Under the pieces are notes generated by a model. It searched no databases and was not told where the DNA came from. It saw only the letters and a program-made list of their open reading frames with translations. This document shows positions 24,647 through 33,459 of a stretch of DNA of 53,534 nt, piece by piece; positions within the stretch are counted from its first letter, which is position 1; the number at the start of each line of letters is the position of its first letter. The DNA is from Psychrobacter sp. UBA5136 (GTDB taxonomy: Bacteria > Pseudomonadota > Gammaproteobacteria > Pseudomonadales > Moraxellaceae), in assembly GCF_002414005.1 (NCBI RefSeq), contig NZ_DHYG01000016.1:1-53534 (forward strand), read 5' to 3'. Both the position numbers and the translations under genes were made by a program.

Positions 24647-25696
24647 ATGAGCTTTAATGAACAACAAAACCAACAACAAAATCGTCAAATCAAACTTGCC
24701 AGCCGCCCTAATGGCGCTCCAACCAAAGATAACTTTGAGCTAACCACCAGCGACATCCCAACGCCTAACGACAAGCAAATGTTACTGCGCACGGTCTATA
24801 TGTCGCTTGACCCGTATATGCGCGGGCGTATGAGTGCGTCAAAAAGCTATGCTGACCCACTAGAAGTCGGCGATGTGATGATGGGTGGTACGGTCGCCCA
24901 AGTGGTCGAATCTAATATCGATAAATTTGCCGTTAGTGATTTGGTAGTATCAAACTCAGGTTGGCAGGATTATAGCGTCAGTGATGGTGAGGGCGTGCTA
25001 AAACTTGATAAAGACATGCCCAACCCTTCTTATGGTTTGGGCGTGCTTGGTATGCCAGGCTTTACTGGTTACATGGGTTTGACCGATATTGGTAAGCCAA
25101 AGAAAGGCGAAACCTTGGTTGTCGCAGCAGCAACCGGTCCTGTTGGCGCAACCGTCGGACAAGTGGGCAAGCATTTAGGTTTACGTACCGTCGGCGTTGC
25201 AGGCGGCGCGGAAAAATGTGCCTATGCGGTCGAAGAGTTGGGCTTTGATGTTTGTATCGATCATAAAGCCGACGACTTTGCCGAGCAGCTAAAAAACGCT
25301 TGTCCAGATGGTATCGATATCTATTATGAAAACGTTGGCGGTAAAGTCCTCGATGGCGTATTGCCATTACTAAATGCCCATGCGCGTATTCCAGTGTGTG
25401 GCCTAGTGTCACAATATAATGCGACCGAGCTTCCTGATGGCAAAGACCGCCTCGGTATGCTAATGGGTCTTATTCTGAGCCAGCGCTTAACTATCAAAGG
25501 CTTTATTATCTTTGAAGAATACGGCGATCATTTCCCAGAATTCTTAAAAACCATGGGTGAATGGGTTGAGTCGGGTAAAGTCAAAACCAAGGAGCACATC
25601 GTTGAGGGTTTGGCTCAAGCACCGCAGGCTTTCTTTGACATGCTAGAGGGTAAAAACTTCGGTAAAACCGTGGTTAAAGTTGCCGATGTTCAGTAG
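24647..25696 (+). CDS. NADPH-dependent alkenal/curcumin reductase (CurA-like MDR)
   Basis: Zinc-free medium-chain reductase that saturates alpha,beta-unsaturated carbonyls such as enals and enones (family knowledge). 349 residues. Early motif VYMSLDPYMRGRMS near 50; nucleotide-binding AAATGPVGATVGQVGKHLG near 160, with GVAGGAEKC after it; IDIYYENVGGKVLDGVLPLLN near 224 and GLILSQRLTIKGFII near 270 are all characteristic of the YncB/CurA and leukotriene-B4 dehydrogenase group. A GGAGC site lies before the ATG. Third gene of the detoxification locus; its substrates are electrophiles of the kind NemR-type regulators sense. Confidence 0.88.
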   Translation: MSFNEQQNQQQNRQIKLASRPNGAPTKDNFELTTSDIPTPNDKQMLLRTVYMSLDPYMRGRMSASKSYADPLEVGDVMMGGTVAQVVESNIDKFAVSDLVVSNSGWQDYSVSDGEGVLKLDKDMPNPSYGLGVLGMPGFTGYMGLTDIGKPKKGETLVVAAATGPVGATVGQVGKHLGLRTVGVAGGAEKCAYAVEELGFDVCIDHKADDFAEQLKNACPDGIDIYYENVGGKVLDGVLPLLNAHARIPVCGLVSQYNATELPDGKDRLGMLMGLILSQRLTIKGFIIFEEYGDHFPEFLKTMGEWVESGKVKTKEHIVEGLAQAPQAFFDMLEGKNFGKTVVKVADVQ

Positions 25697-25789
25697 TGGT
25701 TATTTTAAATAGCGCAACTCTAAGAACAACAGAATCTCTCAGCAATATTTAACAATCAATACCAATATCAATAATAAATAAGGAAAATT

Positions 25790-26467
25790 ATGAACATTTT
25801 AATGGTACTAACCTCACACGATAAACTGGGCGATACTGGTAAAAAGACTGGCTTTTGGCTCGAAGAATTTGCCGCCCCTTATTATGCTTTTTTAGATGCT
25901 GGCGTCAATATTACCCTAGCCTCTCCTGCTGGCGGTCAACCACCACTCGATCCGAGTAGCGATACGGAAGACGCGCAAACCAAAGACACCAAGCGCTTTA
26001 AAGACGACAAAGAGGCGCAAGAGCGTCTTGCCAATACCAAAAAACTTGCCGATGTAAAAGCCGAAGACTTCGATGCTGTCTTTTATCCGGGTGGTCATGG
26101 TCCATTGTGGGATTTGGCGGTCGATAAAAATTCTATCGAGTTAATCGAAAGCTTTGTTGAACAAGACAAACCGGTTGCTTTTGTTTGTCACGCTCCTGCA
26201 GCGCTGAAAAACGTCAAAATCGATGGTGAGTATTTGGTCAAAGGTAAAAAAGTTACCGGCTTTACCAATACCGAAGAAGAAGGCGTACAGCTCACTGACG
26301 TCGTACCTTTCTTATTGGAAGATGTTTTAAAAGCCAATGGTGGTGACTATCAAAAAGGCGCCGATTGGGAATCTTATGTCGTCGAAGACGGTCTATTGAT
26401 TACCGGCCAAAACCCAGCCTCATCAGAAGAAGCTGCCAAACGCTTACTGGCTAAACTGAACGCTTAA
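25790..26467 (+). CDS. DJ-1/PfpI family protein (Hsp31-like, possible glyoxalase)
   Basis: 225 residues of the class I glutamine amidotransferase-like fold. The nucleophilic elbow is AFVCHAPAALKNV with Cys133-His134, preceded by the acidic residues in GFWLEEFAAPY (about 25-26) and the substrate-site YPGGHGPLWDL near 99. Members of this branch act as glutathione-independent glyoxalases on methylglyoxal and glyoxal and some are stress chaperones. AAGGAAAATT precedes the ATG. Place in the operon supports a role in carbonyl detoxification. Which reaction it performs is not decidable here. Confidence 0.85.
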   Translation: MNILMVLTSHDKLGDTGKKTGFWLEEFAAPYYAFLDAGVNITLASPAGGQPPLDPSSDTEDAQTKDTKRFKDDKEAQERLANTKKLADVKAEDFDAVFYPGGHGPLWDLAVDKNSIELIESFVEQDKPVAFVCHAPAALKNVKIDGEYLVKGKKVTGFTNTEEEGVQLTDVVPFLLEDVLKANGGDYQKGADWESYVVEDGLLITGQNPASSEEAAKRLLAKLNA

Positions 26468-26495
26468 CATAAAATACAGCAACAAGGCTGGCATC

Positions 26496-27131
26496 ATGAT
26501 TCGCTTACATCATCTTAATCAATCACGCTCACTACGTACGCTATGGCTACTAGAAGAATTGGGGCAACCTTATGAAATCATTAGCCATCAGCGCGATGCC
26601 AACACGCATCTGGCACCTGATAGCCTAAAAGCAATTCATCCACTCGGTAAATCTCCGGTTATTGAAATGGATGGCGAGCTTTACGCCGAATCTGGGGCGA
26701 TAATCGAGCTATTGATTGAGCGTTTTGCGCCAGAGCAATTACGCCCTGCGACCGACAGCACTGATTATGGTCATTACTTGCAGTGGATTCACTTTGCCGA
26801 AAGCTCACTGATGTTGCCGCTATTGCTTGAACTGTTTACCACTAAAGCAGGCGTTGGCGACAATACATTTTTAACCAGTTATATCGCTCAAGAAAAGCAC
26901 AAACTGCTGAGCTACTTAGATGACGAGGTGAAAGACAAAACGTTTATCGTCGGCAACAAACTAAGTGGTGCAGACTTCATGCTGTCGTTTGATTTAATCA
27001 TGCTTGCTAAGCGCGGCGCGTTAGAAGATTATACCCATATCAAACAATATGCTTTGCAACTGACGAGCATTGATAGCTACCAACGCGCCATGCGTTTGGA
27101 AGCCAACTATGATGACTCTATTAAGCGCTAA
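26496..27131 (+). CDS. Glutathione S-transferase
   Basis: Conjugates electrophiles to glutathione, or a related thiol reaction. 211 residues. N-terminal thioredoxin-like domain: LHHLNQSRSLRTLWLLEELG (2-22), then HPLGKSPVIEMDGELYAESGAII near 50-70, whose cis-Pro and Glu-Ser pair bind glutathione. The helical C-terminal domain contains VGNKLSGADFMLSFDL near 150. Only 28 bp separate it from the DJ-1-like gene, so the two should be co-transcribed. A terminator follows; it is the last gene of the locus. Confidence 0.88.
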   Translation: MIRLHHLNQSRSLRTLWLLEELGQPYEIISHQRDANTHLAPDSLKAIHPLGKSPVIEMDGELYAESGAIIELLIERFAPEQLRPATDSTDYGHYLQWIHFAESSLMLPLLLELFTTKAGVGDNTFLTSYIAQEKHKLLSYLDDEVKDKTFIVGNKLSGADFMLSFDLIMLAKRGALEDYTHIKQYALQLTSIDSYQRAMRLEANYDDSIKR

Positions 27132-27154
27132 GTAAGATATTTTTAATGGTTTAA

Positions 27155-27186
27155 TAAAAAACAGCTCTTGATGAGCTGTTTTTTTA
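27155..27186 (+). terminator. Terminator of the detoxification operon
   Basis: AAAAAACAGCTC / GAGCTGTTTTTTT with a TTGAT loop, 24 bp after the glutathione S-transferase stop. The A-run on the other side may also end the convergent flavoprotein gene. Confidence 0.88.
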
Positions 27187-27221
27187 TGGCCAATTAACCA
27201 TTTAGGTCATTTATAAAGATT

Positions 27222-28553
27222 TTAAAGGCAAAACTTTTGCTCAAGCCAGCTATTCATAAAGACATTATCAGGATCATACTCGCGGCGTATCTCCAAAAAA
27301 CGATTGAGCTTAGGATATAAGCTTTGCAGCTCTATACGGCTCAATTTATTGACTTTACCCCAGTGCGGGCGACCTTGCCATTTTTTCATATACTCGTACA
27401 GCCATTTAAACAATGGCTCACAGTCCATACCTTTATAGACATGGAACGATAATACCGCGCAATCCTCTCCCTGCGTAGGGCTTAGCATACCCGTCTCGCC
27501 TTTATGCGTGCGCACCTCAATAGGAAAGTGCGAGCCTTTATTATCGTTTAATAAAATATGATTGACCTCTGAGATACATTCGTCAAAGTCAGATAATTTA
27601 ATAAAATACTCAGACTCGTTAAATTTGACGCCGCGCGGTGTCGGGAATACTTCGTAGCTATAGCCTTCGCGCTTGGTATTAGGAATAGAGCTGGCTGATA
27701 TTTCACTGACCCTTTTGGTCAGCGATGGTTTCATACGAGCCAGCTCACACAGTACATAAAAAGCACCATTCAAGGTGACAATACTGTCGAAATGATCTTT
27801 TAGCTTTTGCGTGCCAGTCATGGCTTTGGGCTCTATCACTGAGAGCGTTTTTTGCTGAATTTTATTGGTACCGGGAAATAAAAACCATTCCATATGCCGA
27901 TGGCTGTGCGCGGTTTCATGAAAACGCGCCAATCCTTCCTCAAAACCCAACACTTCGTTAGATTCTTTAAGACCATATAAGTCGACCACTTTAAGCGTTA
28001 ATTTGGTAAAAATACCAAGCATACCAAGGCTGGCATGTAAGGCATTACCCAGCTCGTCAGTTTTCGGATCACCGCGATGATGAGTATGCAGATCGCCTTT
28101 ACCATCGACCCACTCCCACGTTACCACTTGATTGGCAAGAGAACCCAAAGATATCCCTGTGCCATGGGTCGCGGTACTAACCGCCCCTGCAATGGTCTGC
28201 GCTTGCACATCACCCATGTTTTCTAACGCCAAGCCATGCTCTTTAAGCGCTGCGCCGATTTCATATAAATAAGTACCGGCGTGTAAAGTGGCAAGCTTCG
28301 CCTCTTTATCGACTGAAATCAGACCGCGCATATTATGCAAACTAACGGCAATTTCTTCAGGTTTTGCGCAGCCACTAAAAGAATGTGCCGCGCCCGTGAC
28401 TCTAACGCGCTTTTTATTTACCCGTGCATTTCTAACAATCTCTTGTAGTTCTGCAACCGATGAAGGCGCCAGTTTTTGCTCAGGGGCAGCGCGCTCGTAG
28501 CCTACCCAGTTTTGCCAGTCGTTGCTTCCTTGCCACTGCCTTAATGAAAACAT
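27222..28553 (-). CDS. FAD-linked sugar-1,4-lactone oxidase-like protein
   Basis: 443 residues of the L-gulonolactone/D-arabinonolactone oxidase family (VAO fold). FAD domain: VAELQEIVRNARVNKKRVRVTGAAHSFSGCAKPEE near 33-70, with GAAHSF for flavin binding, and TIAGAVSTATHGTG near 123. The C-terminal family signature HWGKVNKLS lies about 45 residues before the end, where these enzymes carry the HWxK active-site motif. GAGGAGAGG precedes the ATG. Its first 13 bases overlap the end of the PLP-enzyme gene upstream, so the two are translationally coupled. The true substrate (sugar lactone, alditol or other) cannot be read out. Confidence 0.85.
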   Translation of the reverse strand: MFSLRQWQGSNDWQNWVGYERAAPEQKLAPSSVAELQEIVRNARVNKKRVRVTGAAHSFSGCAKPEEIAVSLHNMRGLISVDKEAKLATLHAGTYLYEIGAALKEHGLALENMGDVQAQTIAGAVSTATHGTGISLGSLANQVVTWEWVDGKGDLHTHHRGDPKTDELGNALHASLGMLGIFTKLTLKVVDLYGLKESNEVLGFEEGLARFHETAHSHRHMEWFLFPGTNKIQQKTLSVIEPKAMTGTQKLKDHFDSIVTLNGAFYVLCELARMKPSLTKRVSEISASSIPNTKREGYSYEVFPTPRGVKFNESEYFIKLSDFDECISEVNHILLNDNKGSHFPIEVRTHKGETGMLSPTQGEDCAVLSFHVYKGMDCEPLFKWLYEYMKKWQGRPHWGKVNKLSRIELQSLYPKLNRFLEIRREYDPDNVFMNSWLEQKFCL

Positions 28554-29803
28554 TTGCCCTCTCCTCGGTAGGTTGTCATCGTTTGCTGCTTTTCTGCTTT
28601 GTCTGCTGTCGTTTTGGGCAATCCATTGCCTGTTGTCCTATCTGCCTTCTTTATATATTGACCGGACTGTCGATAGCAAATGAGTTCATTAAAATGCTCA
28701 CACAGCTCGCCTGCTTTTGCATGGCGGCACCAAACCACATCGCCGATACTAAGATGCGGCATGTCGTTGCTGTTCTTAGTTTTGGTAATTGCCATCGGCG
28801 TTTGTACTTCGCCAAAACCTTCATCGTTTAAGAGTGATAAATGTTTGGGATAATGGATGACGGGCGCTTTATCGGCGCCCGCTGCACCCGAGGCGATAAA
28901 GCCGCCACCATGACAGGTTATGACGCCTTTTTCTGGTTGACGCGTCACGGGTAGCACAAAGCCAGCGGCTGGCTGAAACGCGTCCATACTGTCCATATAA
29001 TCGAAATAAGCTGGTTTATAATAGGCAGAACCAACGGTTATCTCGCTAACTTCAGGCTGACTTGAGGTGAAATCCATGCTGCCGCTACCGCCACCGTTGA
29101 CGAGCTTAAGCGCATAGCCCTGTTTATGAAGATAGTCAACGATGGCGCGACGGCGCTGGCTGACTTGTTTTTGTGAGCGATTTTTTAATAAACGAATGGC
29201 GGGCGACAATAAAGCCTTGCCCGGTAAATGCTCAGGCAAACCTGCAATTTGCGCCTCATAACCCATTGCCGCACTGACCTTAATATTGGGGTATTTTTTG
29301 ATATGTTTCAGCAGTTTTTTCACGTCTTTAATGCTCATCAATGCTGAGCGCTTGGTACCGAAATACAGCTTTGGTAGCGGCATCGACATATTGATATCAA
29401 GGCAAACCTCAATGGTGACGTCATGGGCTTTGGCAACTGTATTTAATACATCTACATGTTCAGGGCGATCAACCATCCAAATCATGGTCGCATCCCGCTC
29501 GGTATAGTCAAAAGTTGCGGCAACGCTTATCACATCCAAAGTTGGATAAGCGCAGAGGATATTATCAAAGCCATTTTCTAGCAGATACAACGACTCATCA
29601 GCAGCATAGGACATGAGACCGATAAAGTTGGGAGAGTTATCTTTAATATAGTGAAGAACATCGAGAGAGCGAATAGACTTGGTCGCCAAGCGCAGTTTAA
29701 CAGCTTGGGTTTTTTGGTTGACCAATTTTATATTATGATCAAGCGCGTCCATATCGAGCCACGCACTCGGGGTTTTTGGCGGAATAATGTGGGCAAAATC
29801 CAT
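28541..29803 (-). CDS. D-threonine aldolase/D-serine dehydratase-like PLP enzyme
   Basis: Fold-type III (alanine-racemase-like) PLP enzyme, of the kind often labelled 'amino acid deaminase/aldolase'. 420 residues. TPSAWLDMDALDHNIKLV opens the barrel; the probable PLP lysine is Lys42 in LRLATKSIRS. AMGYEAQIAGLPEH near 195 and VNGGGSGSMDF near 232 hold the phosphate-binding loop, and the C-terminal beta domain carries ITCHGGGFIASGA and the metal-site pattern WCRHAKAGELCEHFNEL. ATG 29803 with AAGGAAAG was chosen over 29833. First gene of a two-gene operon with the lactone-oxidase-like protein. The reaction, and why these two are coupled, are unknown to me. Confidence 0.78.
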   Translation of the reverse strand: MDFAHIIPPKTPSAWLDMDALDHNIKLVNQKTQAVKLRLATKSIRSLDVLHYIKDNSPNFIGLMSYAADESLYLLENGFDNILCAYPTLDVISVAATFDYTERDATMIWMVDRPEHVDVLNTVAKAHDVTIEVCLDINMSMPLPKLYFGTKRSALMSIKDVKKLLKHIKKYPNIKVSAAMGYEAQIAGLPEHLPGKALLSPAIRLLKNRSQKQVSQRRRAIVDYLHKQGYALKLVNGGGSGSMDFTSSQPEVSEITVGSAYYKPAYFDYMDSMDAFQPAAGFVLPVTRQPEKGVITCHGGGFIASGAAGADKAPVIHYPKHLSLLNDEGFGEVQTPMAITKTKNSNDMPHLSIGDVVWCRHAKAGELCEHFNELICYRQSGQYIKKADRTTGNGLPKTTADKAEKQQTMTTYRGEGKCFH

Positions 29804-30125
29804 TTTACTTTCCTTGTAACGACCATTAAACACAGCCTTGTGTTTTTTATTATTTTGGCATTAGATGTCTGCAAAAGACCATAAACCAGCATCATAGTTT
29901 GAACCTAGAGCGTAGCTCAGTCAAGCGCCATATTTATAAATAATCAACGGTTGTTAGGTGTTTTAAATACATTCAATTGATAAGCCCATGATTAAGAAGG
30001 TCTAAATCAAAGGTGGATTATCTATATTTTAAGCATAAAAATAAGCGCCAACGCTCTCGTCTTTTTAAACTAAAAAAGTACAATCGCTAAATAACCTTAA
30101 ATTAAAATCATGATAAAATAGTATA

Positions 30126-30190
30126 AACAGTCCCGAGGCTGTTTTTTGGTTTTTTATGGCCGTTAAATTAGGCGTTTATCGTTTAACGGC
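30126..30190 (+). promoter_or_regulatory. Two hairpins in the leader of the efflux operon
   Basis: First hairpin AACAG / CTGTT (8-nt loop) followed by TTTTTTGGTTTTTT, like a short terminator. Second: GCCGTTAAA / TTTAACGGC with a 14-nt loop at 30159-30190. They lie in the 477-bp gap 29804-30280 with no gene just upstream on this strand, so transcription ending here would come from a promoter within the gap. An attenuator is possible but unproven. Confidence 0.45.
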
Positions 30191-30235
30191 GGTTAGTCTA
30201 AATACTGCTATTTTTGCTCGTCTGGGAGTCACGCT

Positions 30236-30277
30236 ATGTCACTTTACCTTTTTACAAATTTTATTCTGTGGCGATAG
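30236..30277 (+). CDS. Possible 13-residue leader peptide
   Basis: MSLYLFTNFILWR then TAG. GGGAG stands 7-8 nt before its ATG, a better ribosome site than that of the following emrB-like gene, whose ATG begins 3 nt after this stop. Translation of the transporter may depend on reinitiation. The peptide is hydrophobic and aromatic. Too short for family assignment; chance occurrence is not excluded. Confidence 0.45.
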   Translation: MSLYLFTNFILWR

Positions 30278-30280
30278 GCA

Positions 30281-31969
30281 ATGAGCAACGAATACCAATT
30301 TAAACCGCACGAAAAACCCTTTATGGTGGGCTCCCCCGCCAATCCTGACCATCCTACGCGCCGCAAAGTATTTTATTTACTGATTGGTATTTTTATTGGC
30401 ATCACTGCCAGCTTTCAAAATGGTCTATTGGTAGCAAACCTGACTCAGATTCAAGGTGAGCTGGGACTAACACCGATCGAAGGCGGCTGGATATCGGTCG
30501 CCTATAATATGACCAATGCTTGTATTACGGTACTGCTATACAAAATCCGTCAGCAATTTGGCATGTCGCTCTTTAGTAAAATTACCCTGTTCTTTTTATT
30601 GTCTGCGACCACGTTACAATGGTTGGTCAGTAGCCATCTATTGGACACGAGCGCTATCATCATTGAACCTTATTATCTAGAAATCATCGCGCGCGGCTTA
30701 AGCGGTATGGTTGCTAGTGCCATGACCGTACTGGCTATTTTTTACTGTCTGCAAGGCATGCCGACCGCCAAACGGATTAGTGGTTTAATTTTAGGTTTTG
30801 GCTTAATACAATTTGGTACGCCACTTTCAATGATTATCTCGCCTTATCTCGCCGTCGACGGTCAGCTTGAAACGCTGTTTTTATTTGAATTGGGCTTGAC
30901 GCTGATTTGCTTTGGCCTGATTAATGTCTTGGAGCTGCCCCCCGGCATCACCGAAAAAGTATTTGAAAAACTTGATTTTTTAAGCTTTGCCTTTTTTGCT
31001 AGCGGTCTTGCGGCGTTAGCGGTATTTTTTGTACAAGGTCGCATTCAGTGGTGGACGACGCCGTGGCTAAGCTATCCGCTTATCATCGCGGTGGTGACGA
31101 TTAGCATCGCCTTATGGATTGAAACGCACCGCAAAAACCCAATGTTACAAGTACGCTGGATGCGTAGCCGCAATATCATTGCTTTTACGATCACAGGTGC
31201 GGTGATGCGTATTTTATTGTCTGAGCAAAATGTCGGCGCGGCAGGATTACTGGCCAATTTGGGCTACGGCAATGATCAGCTGATAACGTTTTACGCGGTG
31301 ATACTTGCCGCCAGTATCTTGGCACTATCCATCAGTATTTTTACTACCAATGCAATGGATTTACGCCGTCCAGTCATTTTCGCCGTTGCCTTAATTGCGG
31401 TTGGCGCATGGCTAGATACAGGCGTTTCGCTAAACTCTGCGCCCTATATGTTTTATGTCAGTCAGTTTATGATTGCCTTTGCTGCCGTCTATTTTATGGG
31501 CCCCATGGTTTTTGAAGGGATGTTTCGCGCTATCGCTAATGGCCCTGCTTACATTATTAGTTTTTCGGTCATTTTTAGCATCTCGCAGACCGTTGGCGGA
31601 CTTGCAGGCGCGGCGGCAATTCAAGCATTTACCACGATTCGTACAAAGATGCACTATGCCGATATGGTCAGCTCGCTTAACCTAGGAGATCCTGCCTTGA
31701 TGGGACAAGTAGCGGGCGCACGTCGTATGCTATCTACCCAAGTCACGGATGCAAATCAAGCAAACGCCGCTGCTATGGGACAAGTATTGCAAGGCATTCA
31801 GCAGCAAGCAACGGTCGCCGCCTATGATGATTTGTTTTTTCTTATGGCCAGTATCGCAACCATCACGACGGTGATTTTATTGATTAACTATATTTATTAT
31901 CGCTACCATAAACGCAATCCACTGGCTAAAGAGCTGGCGGCGATTGCAAAAATGCGGGAAGCAAAATAG
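30281..31969 (+). CDS. Drug efflux permease, DHA2 MFS (EmrB-like)
   Basis: 562-residue inner-membrane protein with about 14 hydrophobic segments. The start of the fold, FYLLIGIFIGITASFQNGLLVANLTQIQGELGLTPIEGGWISVAYNMTNA near 32-80, matches the EmrB/FarB arrangement, in which the ordinary MFS Asp/Arg motifs are weakened. The last 130 residues include a long loop rich in Ala/Gln (ANQAN to QQQATV) before the final helix. The periplasmic partner gene follows after 95 bp, as in emrAB pairs reversed in order. Proton-driven export of hydrophobic drugs or fatty acids is the family role; the substrate is unknown. No regulator gene is adjacent. Confidence 0.86.
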   Translation: MSNEYQFKPHEKPFMVGSPANPDHPTRRKVFYLLIGIFIGITASFQNGLLVANLTQIQGELGLTPIEGGWISVAYNMTNACITVLLYKIRQQFGMSLFSKITLFFLLSATTLQWLVSSHLLDTSAIIIEPYYLEIIARGLSGMVASAMTVLAIFYCLQGMPTAKRISGLILGFGLIQFGTPLSMIISPYLAVDGQLETLFLFELGLTLICFGLINVLELPPGITEKVFEKLDFLSFAFFASGLAALAVFFVQGRIQWWTTPWLSYPLIIAVVTISIALWIETHRKNPMLQVRWMRSRNIIAFTITGAVMRILLSEQNVGAAGLLANLGYGNDQLITFYAVILAASILALSISIFTTNAMDLRRPVIFAVALIAVGAWLDTGVSLNSAPYMFYVSQFMIAFAAVYFMGPMVFEGMFRAIANGPAYIISFSVIFSISQTVGGLAGAAAIQAFTTIRTKMHYADMVSSLNLGDPALMGQVAGARRMLSTQVTDANQANAAAMGQVLQGIQQQATVAAYDDLFFLMASIATITTVILLINYIYYRYHKRNPLAKELAAIAKMREAK

Positions 31970-32064
31970 CCCAATGCATTAAGGCGTTTTCGCCTTTGAA
32001 AATGATGCGTAATATATCAACTAACGAAGACTTATGACAACTACTCAAATTTTAGGAGCGCGGC

Positions 32065-33363
32065 ATGAGCCAAGAAAAATCTGATGAGCTTAACCCAAAC
32101 CCTCAGACGCCGCCTGCCGCGCCAACCAAAGACGCTGCTGCAAGTCCTTTAAACGAGCAAGAATCTACGGCAAAACCTGCAGCCAGCCCTGCTGGCATGG
32201 ATAAATCAGCTAACGATAGGCTCGTAGATGGCGACAACCTTACCGATAATGATAGCCCTGTCGATAATAATGAGCCGCCTATGCCGCCAAAGGAGCCGAT
32301 TCCTAGCAGCGACGGTTGGTCACCGAAGAAGAAATCCTATTTAAATCTAGGGATTTTAATTGCCTTGATTGTTATTGGTGTGGCGCTGATTTTGTATGCT
32401 TGGAAGCTGCCGCCTTTTACCCCGACTGTGCAGCAGACCAATAATGCTTTTGTTAAAGGGCAAACCACGATTATCAGTCCGCAAGTATCTGGCTACGTCA
32501 CTGAGGTGGCAGTAGAGGATTTTGCCAATGTTAAAGAGGGCGATTTATTAATAAAAATAGACGATCGCAGTTTTCGGCAGCAGCTTGAGCAAGCGCAGGC
32601 CAACATCGAAGTAGCTATCACCAACCGAGCTAGTAATGAGCAAGATACCCAAACCAGCCAAGCGCAAATAGAGGCACGCGAGGCGGATTTATATAGCGCC
32701 AAAGTCAGCGTCGAAAGTGCGCGAGAAGACGTCAATCGCTATGAAGGCTTAGATGCTATTGGCGCGGTATCAAAGGCAGAAGTAGCCCATATAAAAGCCC
32801 AGCTTGCAAAGGCGCAGGCCAATGTACAGCAAGCGGAAGCAAACCTACAAGCGGCGCGTGAAAACCGCAAAAAGACCAGCGGTAACCGCTCATCACTTGA
32901 TGCCAATATCAAAAATGCAGAAGCAGGCGCCAAACAAGCCCAGATTAATTTAGACAATACCATTATCAGGGCGCCAGAATCGGGACAACTGAGTCAAATC
33001 AGTGTTAAAGAAGGCCAATACGTGAGCGCAGGTACCCAGCTGATGTATATCGTACCAAAGGGCGTATGGATTATTGCCAACTTTAAAGAAACGCAAGTGG
33101 CCAATATGAGTATCGGTGAGCCGGCTACTATTCGTGTCGATGCGCTCGGCGGCGCCAAATTTAGCGGTCATGTCAGCAATATCTCGCCTGCAACAGGCAG
33201 TGAATTTAGTGCTGGGGCGGCAAATCCTGCGACGGGTAACTATATTAAAATTGCGCAGCGCGTTCCGGTACGGATTGATTTGGACCAAAACCAAGCGAAT
33301 CTTGCCCAGTTACGTCCAGGTATGTCGGTTTCAGTGGATGTCGATACCAAAGCCAGAAGTTAA
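32065..33363 (+). CDS. HlyD/EmrA-type membrane fusion protein
   Basis: 432 residues. A long Pro/Ala/Asp-rich cytoplasmic tail (1-88) precedes one membrane helix at about 93-110 (NLGILIALIVIGVALILYAW). Then the biotinyl-lipoyl half motif TIISPQVSGYVTEVAVEDFANVKEGDLLIKIDD near 134, an Ala/Gln-rich coiled-coil hairpin (about 170-290) and the returning half IRAPESGQLSQISVKEGQYVSAGTQLMYIVP near 300. It bridges the EmrB-like permease to an outer-membrane channel, not encoded here. TTAGGAGCGCGGC is its ribosome site. The tail is about 60 residues longer than in E. coli EmrA. Confidence 0.9.
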   Translation: MSQEKSDELNPNPQTPPAAPTKDAAASPLNEQESTAKPAASPAGMDKSANDRLVDGDNLTDNDSPVDNNEPPMPPKEPIPSSDGWSPKKKSYLNLGILIALIVIGVALILYAWKLPPFTPTVQQTNNAFVKGQTTIISPQVSGYVTEVAVEDFANVKEGDLLIKIDDRSFRQQLEQAQANIEVAITNRASNEQDTQTSQAQIEAREADLYSAKVSVESAREDVNRYEGLDAIGAVSKAEVAHIKAQLAKAQANVQQAEANLQAARENRKKTSGNRSSLDANIKNAEAGAKQAQINLDNTIIRAPESGQLSQISVKEGQYVSAGTQLMYIVPKGVWIIANFKETQVANMSIGEPATIRVDALGGAKFSGHVSNISPATGSEFSAGAANPATGNYIKIAQRVPVRIDLDQNQANLAQLRPGMSVSVDVDTKARS

Positions 33364-33378
33364 ACTAAAAACCAACGC

Positions 33379-33432
33379 AAAAAAAGCCTCTTTAAGTGCC
33401 TGTCATATCAGGTTTAAAGAGGCTTTTTTATG
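33379..33432. terminator. Bidirectional terminator between efflux operon and pdxH
   Basis: AAAAAAGCCTCTTTAA / TTAAAGAGGCTTTTTT enclosing a second small stem (CCTG/CAGG). T-runs on both strands. Confidence 0.9.
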
Positions 33433-33459
33433 TGTAAAGCTTCTATGAATGAATAAATC

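Noticed and set aside
32585..32970. Repetitive Ala/Gln codons in the EmrA-like gene as a possible DNA repeat array
   Set aside because: The periodicity follows the coiled-coil heptads of HlyD-type proteins and is not a nucleotide repeat.
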